A stretch of DNA of 64,000 bases, from NCBI GenBank assembly GCA_964472855.1, contig CAYYMJ010000007.1, positions 1 to 64,000 of the forward strand, written 5' to 3'. The stretch is from Tranquillimonas sp964472855 (GTDB lineage Bacteria > Pseudomonadota > Alphaproteobacteria > Rhodobacterales > Rhodobacteraceae). Positions 35,572-44,219 of the stretch are shown one piece after another; within the stretch, counting starts at the first letter, position 1, and every line of letters begins with the position of its first letter. The notes under the pieces are model-generated. The model was not told the DNA's origin. It searched no databases and saw only the letters and a list, made by a program, of their open reading frames with translations. The position numbers and the translations under genes were made by a program.

Positions 35572-36537
35572 ATGCGCCCTTCCCCGAACGCCACCCGCCG
35601 GGCCGCCCTTCTGGGTCTGGCGGCCTTCACGCTGTTTTCCACGCATGACGTGATCGTCAAGGACCTTGGCGCGCGTTATTCGCCGTTCCAGATCATCTTT
35701 TTCGCCGCGCTGATGAGCTTTCCGCTGATCTCGGTCGTCATGATCCGCGACGGCGCCCCGGGGACCCTGCGGCCCCGCCACCCGTGGTGGCTGGCGCTGC
35801 GCAGCATTTCGGGGTCGCTGGCGGTGATTTCGGCGTTTTCCGCTTTCAACCTTTTGTCGCTGGGCGAGGTCTATGCCATCATCTTCGCCTCGCCGCTGAT
35901 CATCACCTTGCTGGCGATCCCGCTGTTGGGAGAGGTGGTGCGGCTGCGGCGTGGACTGGCGGTGGCGGTGGGCCTGATCGGCGTGGTCATCGTTCTGGAT
36001 CCGTCCGCGACGCGTTTCGGACCCGGCCATGCCGCCGCGCTGGGCGCGGCCTTTTTCGGGGCGCTGAACGCCGTGATCGTGCGCAAGATCGGGCGCGAGG
36101 AACGCGGGGTTGTGATGATCCTTTACCCGATGATGACCAACTTCCTGATCACCGGTGCGATCCTGCCCCTTGTGTACCAGCCTTTGCCGCTGGCCGATCT
36201 GGGCAAGCTGGCGCTGGTCAGCCTGCTGGTCATTGCCGCGATGCAACTGTTGGTGGCCGCCTATCGCACGGGCGATGCCATTGTCGTGGCGCCCATGCAG
36301 TATTCACAGATCATCTGGGCGGCGTTGTTCGGGGCGCTTGTGTTCGGCGAAAGCGTCGAGATGAACACCGTGGCCGGCGCCCTGATCATCGTGCTGAGCG
36401 GCCTTTACATCCTGCGCCGCGAGGCCAGCGGTTCGTCGGAAAACACCCCGGTTCTGCGCACGCGCATGCGGGTCGGAACGCTGTCGGGGCTGCGGATCGG
36501 ACAGCATTTGCGGCGGCGCAGCGGGCCGGGCCGTTAA
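35572..36537 (+). CDS. EamA/DMT-superfamily transporter
   Basis: The 321-residue inner-membrane protein has about ten helices in two EamA halves (about residues 10-130 and 150-285) and a basic cytoplasmic C terminus. Such proteins export amino acids, amines or other small metabolites. Substrate is not readable. The frame is preserved to a stop 43 bases before tRNA-Pro. Confidence 0.88.
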   Translation: MRPSPNATRRAALLGLAAFTLFSTHDVIVKDLGARYSPFQIIFFAALMSFPLISVVMIRDGAPGTLRPRHPWWLALRSISGSLAVISAFSAFNLLSLGEVYAIIFASPLIITLLAIPLLGEVVRLRRGLAVAVGLIGVVIVLDPSATRFGPGHAAALGAAFFGALNAVIVRKIGREERGVVMILYPMMTNFLITGAILPLVYQPLPLADLGKLALVSLLVIAAMQLLVAAYRTGDAIVVAPMQYSQIIWAALFGALVFGESVEMNTVAGALIIVLSGLYILRREASGSSENTPVLRTRMRVGTLSGLRIGQHLRRRSGPGR

Positions 36538-36580
36538 GGCTTGCCAAGGCGTTGCAGGTCGCGTAGTTCGCGCGCACGGT

Positions 36581-36657
36581 CGGAGTGTAGCTCAGCCTGG
36601 TAGAGCACTGCCTTCGGGAGGCAGGGGTCGGAGGTTCGAATCCTCTCACTCCGACCA
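36581..36657 (+). tRNA. tRNA-Pro(CGG)
   Basis: A full cloverleaf of 77 nt is present. Acceptor CGGAGTG pairs with CACTCCG, the anticodon stem CTGCC/GGCAG encloses TTCGGGA (anticodon CGG), the T loop is TTCGAAT, and CCA is encoded at 36655-36657. It is followed within 8 bases by a terminator hairpin. Confidence 0.97.
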
Positions 36658-36664
36658 ATGAAAC

Positions 36665-36692
36665 AAGGCCCCTGACGGGGCCTTTGGTTTTT
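36665..36692 (+). terminator. Rho-independent terminator of tRNA-Pro
   Basis: AAGGCCCC-TGAC-GGGGCCTT forms an 8-bp stem followed by TGGTTTTTC. The position directly after the tRNA and the T tract make this a standard intrinsic terminator. Confidence 0.88.
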
Positions 36693-36701
36693 CTTGGTTT
36701 G

Positions 36702-36721
36702 ACCACAATGTTCATTGTGGT
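36702..36721. promoter_or_regulatory. 20-bp inverted repeat after tRNA-Pro
   Basis: ACCACAATG-TT-CATTGTGGT has perfect 9-base arms around a 2-base centre. The arrangement suits a dimeric protein binding site better than a terminator, since no T tract follows. It is at the junction between tRNA-Pro and the leftward CoA ligase gene. The following 190 bases (to 36911) hold no gene that I recognise. Confidence 0.4.
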
Positions 36722-36911
36722 TCGCGCGTATATCAGCGCCCTGGCCCCGCCCGACAAGATCGCGATCACCGATCTCGTTGCCATGTCTTTTCGCCTTGGC
36801 AATGCAGTGGTCACGGGTCGGGTCCTTGCCACTTTGATCAACAAGACAAAGGTTTGGGCGACGCCGGTCGACGGGTCGGCGCCTGCGTTTGCACCAAGCC
36901 GCGCTGCCCTG

Positions 36912-38441
36912 CTAGCTGACCCGCTGGTGCGCCAGTTTCTGCAAGTCCTGCTTCATGACTTTCCCCAGAGACGTGCGTGGGAACGTGTCAAACCCAAGAA
37001 CATGCTTCGGGATCTGGTATTGTGCCAGCCGGGCGGCGCAATGGGCGCTGACGGTGTCGGCGTTCAGGCCATCCGGCCCTGACCACCGCACGCATGCCAC
37101 CAGGGCTTCGCCGGTTTCCGGGTCGGGGACGCCCACGACCGCGGCCTCGGCTATGCCCGGAATGTCATTCAAAACCCGCTCCACATCCGCCGGATAGACG
37201 TTGGACGACCCGACGATCACGATGTTCTTCTTTCGATCCACGATGTAGAAAAACCCCTTTTCGTCGCGAGAGGCCAAATCGCCGGTTCTGAACCAGCCAT
37301 CGGCAAACGCCGACGCTGAGGCGTCTTCATTGCGCCAATAGCCGGAAAACAGGCTTCGCCCGCGCAACACGATTTCGCCTACTCCGCCCGGTGCGACCGG
37401 CTCGAGTTCGTCATCGACAACGCGCGCCTGCATATACAAAAGCGACGTTCCCGCGGAAGTCAGCCTCTTGCGATGCGCGCGCTCTGGCACCGCAAGGATC
37501 TGCACCCCCTCGGTCAGGCCATAATTCTGGTGCGTCGGAACATCCCGATCCAGCCATGCCTGAATGACGTCGGTCGGCACGAAGTTCGAGCCGATCCCGA
37601 CGCCGCGCAAACTGCTCAGGTCGGTCTTGGACCAGTTCGGATGCGCGGTGATTTGTTGCGAGAATGCCGGTGGCGCCAGCATCAGGGTCGCCTTGTTCTG
37701 ATCGATCTCCCGCAGGATTTCGGTTGCATCAAAGCCCTCGAGAATCGTGACAGTAGCCCCGATATGCAGGGCGGGCAGCGAATGGATCAGCAGACCGCCG
37801 ACATGGAACATCGGCAGATAGGTCAAGACGTTGTCGCGGGCGCGCATATTGTAGGTGTTGTTGCCGTCGATCGCCGTAAAGGTCAGCGAGTCCTGCGTAT
37901 GAACCGCGCCCTTCGGCACCCCGGTTGTTCCGGACGTGTAGGCGATAAGCGCCGGAATGTTCTGGTCTCGATTGGGATCGCACCGCACCGGAGTTTCACT
38001 GTCGATCAGTTTCGACAGGACAATCGCCTGATCCTGTTGGGTATCGTCGTCTTCAAGAAGAAGTCGCAGCGCGATGTCCGGGTAGGCAGCGGCGCATATC
38101 TTCGCAGGCTCTGCGAAAGCCGCGCTGTGAAACAGAACTCTTGGCGCGCAATTGTCGAACATGACATTCAGTTGCGGTGGCGTCAGGCGGGAATTCATCG
38201 GAACGAAAATCGCGCCGATACGCGCGCATGCGAACAGCAACACCAGGATCGCCGGCGAATTGGTTCCCAGAAAGGCGACGCGGTCGCCCTGGCCGATGTT
38301 CAGACGGTCGCGCAAATAGCCCGCTGTCGCTGCAACCTGCCGTTCAAGCGCAACATACGGGATGTCGCGGCCGCGAAACCGAACTGCGGTCTGCGACGGA
38401 GACCAAACCGCCTTGTGTGCCGTCCAGCAGGATATTCCCAT
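36912..38441 (-). CDS. AMP-forming acyl/aryl-CoA ligase
   Basis: The 509-residue ANL-superfamily enzyme activates a carboxylate with ATP and CoA. Motifs are the P-loop YTSGTTGVPKG, the aromatic-pocket FHVGG, NYGLTEG (A5), TGDLASRDEKGF and VDRKKNIVIV (A7/A8 hinge), and the catalytic Lys in TSLGKVMK near the C terminus. Codon use is visibly more mixed than in neighbouring genes. It faces away from the Rieske operon across a 201-base divergent region, so the two may be co-regulated. The substrate could be an arylacetate, anthranilate or a fatty acid; this is not decidable here. Confidence 0.9.
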   Translation of the reverse strand: MGISCWTAHKAVWSPSQTAVRFRGRDIPYVALERQVAATAGYLRDRLNIGQGDRVAFLGTNSPAILVLLFACARIGAIFVPMNSRLTPPQLNVMFDNCAPRVLFHSAAFAEPAKICAAAYPDIALRLLLEDDDTQQDQAIVLSKLIDSETPVRCDPNRDQNIPALIAYTSGTTGVPKGAVHTQDSLTFTAIDGNNTYNMRARDNVLTYLPMFHVGGLLIHSLPALHIGATVTILEGFDATEILREIDQNKATLMLAPPAFSQQITAHPNWSKTDLSSLRGVGIGSNFVPTDVIQAWLDRDVPTHQNYGLTEGVQILAVPERAHRKRLTSAGTSLLYMQARVVDDELEPVAPGGVGEIVLRGRSLFSGYWRNEDASASAFADGWFRTGDLASRDEKGFFYIVDRKKNIVIVGSSNVYPADVERVLNDIPGIAEAAVVGVPDPETGEALVACVRWSGPDGLNADTVSAHCAARLAQYQIPKHVLGFDTFPRTSLGKVMKQDLQKLAHQRVS

Positions 38442-38582
38442 ATATCAAACCCTTCCGTTTGCGTTTGACCGTAGGTTGCCGGCGGCGCGCCGTCACGCCC
38501 AATGATGGCCGCCGGTCCCTGGCATGGCGACCGGGATCGCGATTGCGTTGAAGGCCGCAAAAACAATATGTTCGGAGCATCC

Positions 38583-38610
38583 ACGCCGGCGCACAGCGGT
38601 CTGCCGGCGT
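38583..38610. promoter_or_regulatory. Inverted repeat upstream of the Rieske operon
   Basis: ACGCCGGC at 38583-38590 and GCCGGCGT at 38603-38610 are perfect inverted 8-mers with a 12-base spacer, 33 bases before the reductase start. They may form an operator for a dimeric regulator or a leader hairpin. An AT-rich partial palindrome AACAATATGTT lies at about 38562-38572, also in this divergent region. No regulator gene was found nearby. Confidence 0.4.
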
Positions 38611-38642
38611 AGGGGCCCCGCCTGAGGGCCTTTGGTAGGGGC

Positions 38643-39590
38643 ATGATGATGGCAAAGCTTCGGGTCGAACATGTCGAGACGGTCAGCGACCGGATCAGCA
38701 TGTTCACGCTGGTTGCCGTCGATGCTGGGGCGCTGGACGGGTTCGCGGCCGGCGCGCATCTCGATTTCGACCTTGGCGCGGCGGGAACCCGGTCATACTC
38801 GCTGGTGGCGTTCGCCGCCCCCGAAACGGCGCCCGGCGCTTACCGGATCGCGGTTCAGCGCGAGGATGCCGGTCAGGGCGGATCGCGGGCGATGCACGCG
38901 CTTGCGCCCGGCGACCATGTGACGGTGACGGCGCCCAAGAATGACTTTCGCCTGCATGACGGGCCGGCGCCCGCGCTGCTGATCGCCGGCGGGATCGGGG
39001 TGACGCCGGTGATTTCCTTTGCGGGCGCGCTGACGGCCCGCGGCACGCCCTTCGCCTTTCACTATGCCACGCGCAGTGCCGATCTGTGTGCGTTTCGCCC
39101 CCGGCTGGAGAAGCGGTTCGCCGGCAGCCTGACCCTGTGGTTCGACGACCGCAACATGATCGATCTCGACCGGATCATCGGCGGTGCCGCCCCCGAAACC
39201 CACGTCTACTGCTGCGGCCCCAAGGGGATGATCGAGGCGGTGCGCGAACGCGCCGAGGCGGCCGGCCTGCCCAGAGATCAGGTGCATTTCGAGCTGTTCT
39301 CGTCGCCCACGCCCCATGACGGCGATCGGCCCTTCGAGATCGAGATCGCAGACGGCCGCGTGTTTACCGTTCCGGCTGGCAAGACCATCATCGAAGTGCT
39401 TGAAGAAGGCGGCGTTGATGTCATGTTCGACTGCACGCGCGGCGACTGCGGCATCTGCCAGACCGACGTGATCAGCGGCGAGCCCGACCATCGCGACGTG
39501 GTTCTGTCGGATGCCGAACGCGCCGCCGGCAACGTCATGCAGATCTGTGTCAGCCGCGCCCGGTCGGCACGTCTGGTGCTGGACATCTAG
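38643..39590 (+). CDS. Rieske oxygenase reductase, phthalate dioxygenase reductase/VanB type
   Basis: The 315-residue electron-transfer protein has an FMN-binding barrel (TRSYSLV, residues about 40-50), an NAD-binding domain (IAGGIGVTPVISF; CCGPKGMI) and a C-terminal plant-type 2Fe-2S ferredoxin with cysteines in DCTRGDCGICQT plus MQICV. It passes electrons from NADH to the oxygenase encoded directly downstream. Three ATGs in a row (38643, 38646, 38649) make the exact start ambiguous. First gene of the operon. Confidence 0.92.
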   Translation: MMMAKLRVEHVETVSDRISMFTLVAVDAGALDGFAAGAHLDFDLGAAGTRSYSLVAFAAPETAPGAYRIAVQREDAGQGGSRAMHALAPGDHVTVTAPKNDFRLHDGPAPALLIAGGIGVTPVISFAGALTARGTPFAFHYATRSADLCAFRPRLEKRFAGSLTLWFDDRNMIDLDRIIGGAAPETHVYCCGPKGMIEAVRERAEAAGLPRDQVHFELFSSPTPHDGDRPFEIEIADGRVFTVPAGKTIIEVLEEGGVDVMFDCTRGDCGICQTDVISGEPDHRDVVLSDAERAAGNVMQICVSRARSARLVLDI

Positions 39591-39602
39591 GGAGACTGGC
39601 CG

Positions 39603-40949
39603 ATGGGCAGATACACCGACAATCCGGCCGCTGTCGCCGCGCTGGTGCAACAGCATCAGGTGCATCGCGATACCTATATCGACGACGAGATCTTCGATCT
39701 CGAGATGAAGCACCTGTTCCGCAACGTCTGGGTGTTCGTCGGGCATGATAGCCAGACCCCGAACAAGGGCGACTATATCACCACGCAGATCGGCGATCAG
39801 CCGGTGATCATGACGCGGCATTCCGACGGTGAAATCTACGTGCTGGCCAACCGCTGTCCGCACAAGGGCACCAAGATCGCCATCGACCGCTTCGGCAATA
39901 CCGGCAAATTCTTCCGCTGCCCCTATCACGCGTGGAGCTTCAAGACCAACGGCTGCCTTTTGGCGGTCCCGCTGAAAAAGGGCTATGCCGAAACCGGTTT
40001 TCAGAACGGCGAGGCCCAGCGCGGGCTGAGACCCATGGGCGCAGTCCGGAATTATCGCGGTTTCGTCTTCGCGCGGGTCGCCGACGAAGGCATCGGCTTT
40101 GACGACTATTTCGGCGAGGCGCTCAGCTCGATCGACAACATGGTCGACCGCGCGCCCGAGGGGCGACTACAGGTCGCCGGCCCGCCGCTGCGCTATATGC
40201 ACCAGTGCAACTGGAAGATGCTGGTCGACAACCAGACCGACACCTGCCACCCGATGGTGGCGCACGAAAGCTCGGCCGGAACGGCGGTGCGGCTGTTCGA
40301 GGCCTCGAACTGGCCGGCAGACAAACCCAAACCGATGGCGATGGAAATCATCGCCCCCTTCATGTCGTCCTATGAATTCTTTGAAGGCATGGGCATTCGC
40401 ACATGGCCCAACGGGCACGGGCATACCGGGGTTCATCACTCGATCCACTCGGACTATTCGCAAATGGCCGAATACTGGGACGCGATGGTCGCGGCCTATG
40501 GCGCCGACAAGGCCAAGGCGACGCTGGACGAAAACCGGCACAACACCGTCTATTTCCCGAACATCATGATCAAGGGGCCGGTGCAGCAGCTGCGCAACTT
40601 CATTCCCCTTGGCGCCAACAGGACGCTGGTGGAAAGCCATGTCTACCGCCTGGTCGGCGCGCCCGACTATCTGCTGCAGCGCACCGCCATGTATAACCGG
40701 CTGATCAACGCGCCGACCTCGATCGTGGGGCACGACGATCTGGAAATGTACGAACGCGCCCAAGAGGGGCTGCATTCCGACGGGAACGAGTGGATCAACA
40801 TCCAGCGGCTGCACGACGGCGATGAAGACTATGACGCGGTCGTCGTCGAAAACGGCACAACCGAGCGCCAGATGCGCAACCAGATGCACGCCTGGAAAAA
40901 ATTCATCACCATGTCGATGCAACAGCCGGGCCCGGAGGCGGCGGAATGA
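39603..40949 (+). CDS. Rieske non-haem iron oxygenase, alpha subunit
   Basis: The 448-residue large subunit of a ring-hydroxylating dioxygenase binds a Rieske 2Fe-2S cluster (CPHKGTK ... CPYHAW at about residues 84-107). The mononuclear Fe(II) site includes the helix DNQTDTCHPMVAH with its two His ligands. Inter-subunit electron transfer Asp lies in the same helix. It inserts O2 into an aromatic or heteroaromatic ring, giving a cis-dihydrodiol. AGGGAG precedes the ATG, and the stop overlaps the beta-subunit start. In the operon context an indole ring (indole-3-acetate) is the most attractive substrate, inferred only. Confidence 0.95.
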   Translation: MGRYTDNPAAVAALVQQHQVHRDTYIDDEIFDLEMKHLFRNVWVFVGHDSQTPNKGDYITTQIGDQPVIMTRHSDGEIYVLANRCPHKGTKIAIDRFGNTGKFFRCPYHAWSFKTNGCLLAVPLKKGYAETGFQNGEAQRGLRPMGAVRNYRGFVFARVADEGIGFDDYFGEALSSIDNMVDRAPEGRLQVAGPPLRYMHQCNWKMLVDNQTDTCHPMVAHESSAGTAVRLFEASNWPADKPKPMAMEIIAPFMSSYEFFEGMGIRTWPNGHGHTGVHHSIHSDYSQMAEYWDAMVAAYGADKAKATLDENRHNTVYFPNIMIKGPVQQLRNFIPLGANRTLVESHVYRLVGAPDYLLQRTAMYNRLINAPTSIVGHDDLEMYERAQEGLHSDGNEWINIQRLHDGDEDYDAVVVENGTTERQMRNQMHAWKKFITMSMQQPGPEAAE

Positions 40950-41425
40950 CGGTGACCCGCGACGATATCATCGATTTCATCTATGCCGAAGCCCGGATGC
41001 TGGACGAGGGCCGCTTCACGGAATGGCTGGGCCTGTGGCTGCCGGAAGGCCATTACTGGATGCCGCTGGACTATAAACAGACCGACCCGGACAACGTGAC
41101 CTCGCTGCTTTACGAAGACGATTTCATGCGCCGCCTGCGGGTCGAACGGCTGAACGGGGAACGAACCTTCAGCCAGAAACCCAAGAGCCGCTGCCATCAC
41201 GTGATCCAGCGCCCGTTCATCGACCGGTTCGAGGCCGCGGCCGGTGACTTTGAAACCAACACCGCGATGCATTACGTGGAAACCCGGCTTGACGAACAGT
41301 TCCTTCTGGCCCTGACCGCCACGCACCAGTTGAAGCTGGTCGACGGCAAGTTGCGGATCGCCAACAAGCGGGTCGAGCTGCTGAACTCCGATGCCGCCTT
41401 CGGGAATATCCAGTTGTTGCCATGA
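40946..41425 (+). CDS. Ring-hydroxylating dioxygenase, beta subunit
   Basis: The 159-residue small subunit has the cone-shaped SnoaL-like fold (DIIDFIYAEARMLDEGRFTEWLGLW at the N terminus, SRCHHVIQRP in the middle). It is structural and makes the alpha3-beta3 hexamer with the alpha subunit. Start and previous stop share ATGA at 40946-40949, and its own stop overlaps the ligase start, so translation is coupled through three genes. Confidence 0.93.
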   Translation: MTVTRDDIIDFIYAEARMLDEGRFTEWLGLWLPEGHYWMPLDYKQTDPDNVTSLLYEDDFMRRLRVERLNGERTFSQKPKSRCHHVIQRPFIDRFEAAAGDFETNTAMHYVETRLDEQFLLALTATHQLKLVDGKLRIANKRVELLNSDAAFGNIQLLP

Positions 41426-43047
41426 TCCCGCCCGACACCCAGACCGTGTCCGAGGTCTTTGCCTCGGCCTGCCGCACATATCCCGACCGCCCCGTGTTGA
41501 ACGTGCTGCCGGCGACAGCGAACGGCTATGGGATCGAGGCTGGCGCGTTGTCTTATGCGCACGCGCAGGCCCGGGTTGAAACATGGTGCGGCGCCTTTGC
41601 CGCAGCGGGCTATGGCGCGGGCATGCGCGTGGCGCTGCTGTCAGAGAACCGGCCCGCGTTCTTCCTGATCTGGCTGGCGCTCAACCGGCTTGGGGCGTCG
41701 GTGGTGCCGATCAATCCCGACCTCAGGGCGGCCGAGCTTGGCTATCTGATCGGCCATGCCGAACCGGCGCTGATCATCGCGCTGCCCGACCGGCTGGCCG
41801 GGGTGCAGGCCGCCGCCGATGCCGCCGGGGTCGACGTTCGCGCCATCGCGCCGGGCCAGCCCCTGCCCGCCCCGCGTGCCGGCGCCGTGGTCGCCGCGCC
41901 CCATGCCCTGGGCACCGACCGCGAGGCGGCGGTGCTTTACACCTCGGGCACCACCGGCAGCCCCAAGGGATGCGTGCTGGCCAACAGCTATTTCCTTGAG
42001 GTCGGGCGCTGGTATTCCACGCTGGGCGGGATCGTTTCGCTGACCACCGCCGGCGAGCGGATGATCACGCCGCTGCCGACCTTTCACATGAACGCCATGG
42101 CCTATTCCTTCATGGCCATGATCACGCTGGGCGGATGCCTGACCGTGCTGGACCGGTTCCATCCGCGCAGTTGGTGGCAGGACGTCCGCGACAGCGGCGC
42201 CACCTGCCTGCACTATCTGGGGGTCATGCCGTCGATCCTGATGGCCGCCGTCCCGTCGCCCGGCGACCGGCAGCACCGCGTGCGTTTTGGCTTTGGCGCC
42301 GGGATCGACCCCAAGCTGCACGCACCGTTCGAGGCGCGCTTTGGCTTTCCGCTGGCCGAGGCCTGGGCGATGACCGAAACCGGGGCAGGCGCGGTCATTT
42401 CCAACCATTCCCACGGCCGGGTGATCGGACAGGCGGCGCTGGGCCGGGCGCCCGATACGCTGGACATCCGTCTTGTCGACAACACGGGCAACCCGGTGCC
42501 CGACGGTCAGCCGGGCGAATTGCTGTTGCGCCGCAAGGGGGCCACGCCGCGGCTGGGGTTCTTCAGCGCGTATTACAAGAACCCACGCGCCACCACCGCG
42601 GCCTGGCGCGGCGGCTGGTTCCACACCGGCGACATCGTGCGGCGGGGCGCCGACGGCTTCCTGTTCTTCGTGGACCGCAAGAAGAACGTGATCCGCCGGT
42701 CGGGCGAGAATATCGCCGCGGTCGAGGTCGAATCGGTCCTGATGCGCCACCCCGACGTGTCGGCCGCCGGCGTCGCGCCGGTGCCCGACCCCCTGCGCGG
42801 TGACGAGGTTCTCGCCTGCCTGACGGTCGCCAGCCCCGGCCCGGAAAAAGCCCGTCAGATCGTGACCTGGGCGCTGGGCCAGATGGCCTATTACAAGGTG
42901 CCCGGCCATGTCGCCTTTGTCGACGCACTGCCCCTGACGTCGACCCAGAAAATCCAGCGGGCCGCGCTGAAAACGCTTGCGGCCAGCCTTGTGAACGACC
43001 CGGCGACCGTTGACACCACCGCCCTGAAGAAACGGCAGCCCGCATGA
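41422..43047 (+). CDS. AMP-forming CoA ligase of the Rieske operon
   Basis: The 541-residue ANL enzyme has YTSGTTGSPKG, the FHMNA pocket segment, WAMTETGAG, TGDIVRRGADGF and VDRKKNVIRRSGEN, with the catalytic Lys in STQKIQRA. It starts in ATGA overlap with the beta-subunit gene. In the proposed route it would turn dioxindole-3-acetate into its CoA thioester, setting up retro-aldol cleavage by the two following proteins. An arylacetate or branched acid ligase in a different ring-cleavage route would look the same. Confidence 0.9.
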   Translation: MIPPDTQTVSEVFASACRTYPDRPVLNVLPATANGYGIEAGALSYAHAQARVETWCGAFAAAGYGAGMRVALLSENRPAFFLIWLALNRLGASVVPINPDLRAAELGYLIGHAEPALIIALPDRLAGVQAAADAAGVDVRAIAPGQPLPAPRAGAVVAAPHALGTDREAAVLYTSGTTGSPKGCVLANSYFLEVGRWYSTLGGIVSLTTAGERMITPLPTFHMNAMAYSFMAMITLGGCLTVLDRFHPRSWWQDVRDSGATCLHYLGVMPSILMAAVPSPGDRQHRVRFGFGAGIDPKLHAPFEARFGFPLAEAWAMTETGAGAVISNHSHGRVIGQAALGRAPDTLDIRLVDNTGNPVPDGQPGELLLRRKGATPRLGFFSAYYKNPRATTAAWRGGWFHTGDIVRRGADGFLFFVDRKKNVIRRSGENIAAVEVESVLMRHPDVSAAGVAPVPDPLRGDEVLACLTVASPGPEKARQIVTWALGQMAYYKVPGHVAFVDALPLTSTQKIQRAALKTLAASLVNDPATVDTTALKKRQPA

Positions 43048-44219
43048 GCCGCCGGCGCCAGTCGTATGACGGCGTGGCCCTTGTGGCGCCGATGTCGGTG
43101 CCCTACCAGCGCTTTTCCATCGAAACCGCGCACTGGTGGCTGGCCCGCGCGCTGAAAGGGTCGCTTGACGCCGCCGGCCTGCGCCCGGCCGAGATCGACG
43201 GGTTCACCGTGTCGAGCTTTACGCTTTTTCCCGACACGGCGGTTGGCCTGACCCAGCACCTGGGCCTGTGCCCGCGCTGGCTGGACCATATCCCGATGGG
43301 CGGCGCGTCGGGGGTGGTGGCGCTGCGCCGGGCGGCGCGGGCCGTGCAGGCGGGCGACGCCGACATCGTGGCCTGCACCGCGGGCGACACCAACCATATC
43401 GACAGCTTCCGCGCGATGCTGTCGACATTTTCGCGCTTTGCGATGGACGCGTCCTACCCCTATGGCGCGGGCGGGCCCAACGCCAATTTCGCCCTGCTGA
43501 CCGACCGCTACATGTCCGAATACGGTGCCACGCGCCAAGACTTCGGGCGCATCTGTGTGGCCCAGCGCGACAACGCGCTGAAGAACCCCGGCGCGGTGAT
43601 GAAAAAGCCGCTGACGCTGGATCAGTATATGGGGGCCATCCCGATTTCCGACCCGATCCACCTGTTTGACTGCGTGATGCCCTGCGCCGGGGCCGAGGCC
43701 TTCCTGGTCATGTCGGTGGACGAGGCCGAGCGGCGCGCCCTGCCCTATGCCACGGTTCTGGGCACGATCGAGCGCCACAATGCCCACCCCGACGACCCTG
43801 TTCAGTTGCGCGGTGGCTGGACGCTGGATATCGACGATCTGTATGCCATGGCCGACTGCGGGCCCGGCGATATCGACCTGCTGCAGACCTATGACGACTA
43901 TCCGGTGATCGCGATGATGCAGATGGAAGACCTTGGCTTTTGCGCCAAGGGCGAAGGGCCGCAATTCGTGCGCGCCCATGATCTGACCATCGCCGGCGAT
44001 TTTCCCCATAACAGCTCGGGCGGGCAGTTGTCGGGCGGGCAGGCCGGGGCCGCCGGGGGCTTTATCGGCCTGGTCGAGGCGATCCGGCAGGTGACCGACA
44101 GTGCCGGCCCTCGGCAGGTCAGGCAAGCGGCGCGGGCCATGGTGTCGGGCTTTGGGCTGATCAATTACGACCGCGGCGTCTGCTCGGGCGCCGCCATCCT
44201 TGGGCGGGGCCGCACATGA
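43044..44219 (+). CDS. Thiolase-fold protein (SCP-x/Ltp2-like) lacking the catalytic Cys and His
   Basis: The 391-residue protein has the two-domain thiolase fold, but the nucleophile position reads GASG (Gly87 where Cys stands in thiolases). The usual GHP near the C terminus reads GQA (332-334). The late CSGAA segment is retained. Loss of the nucleophile is typical of the SCP-x/Ltp2 group. In actinobacterial steroid side-chain breakdown, those proteins work with a DUF35 OB-fold partner as retro-aldolases on acyl-CoAs. The very next gene encodes a DUF35-type domain, which supports that role. Start overlaps the ligase stop (ATGA). Confidence 0.85.
   Translation: MSRRRQSYDGVALVAPMSVPYQRFSIETAHWWLARALKGSLDAAGLRPAEIDGFTVSSFTLFPDTAVGLTQHLGLCPRWLDHIPMGGASGVVALRRAARAVQAGDADIVACTAGDTNHIDSFRAMLSTFSRFAMDASYPYGAGGPNANFALLTDRYMSEYGATRQDFGRICVAQRDNALKNPGAVMKKPLTLDQYMGAIPISDPIHLFDCVMPCAGAEAFLVMSVDEAERRALPYATVLGTIERHNAHPDDPVQLRGGWTLDIDDLYAMADCGPGDIDLLQTYDDYPVIAMMQMEDLGFCAKGEGPQFVRAHDLTIAGDFPHNSSGGQLSGGQAGAAGGFIGLVEAIRQVTDSAGPRQVRQAARAMVSGFGLINYDRGVCSGAAILGRGRT

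Noticed and set aside
36386..36844. Minus-strand frame containing GVRGFEPPTPASRRQCST
   Set aside because: It is the antisense of tRNA-Pro and not a protein.
36708..36911. Possible short gene after tRNA-Pro beginning MFIVVRAYISALAPP
   Set aside because: No family resemblance, no ribosome-binding site, and the frame continues antisense into the CoA ligase gene.
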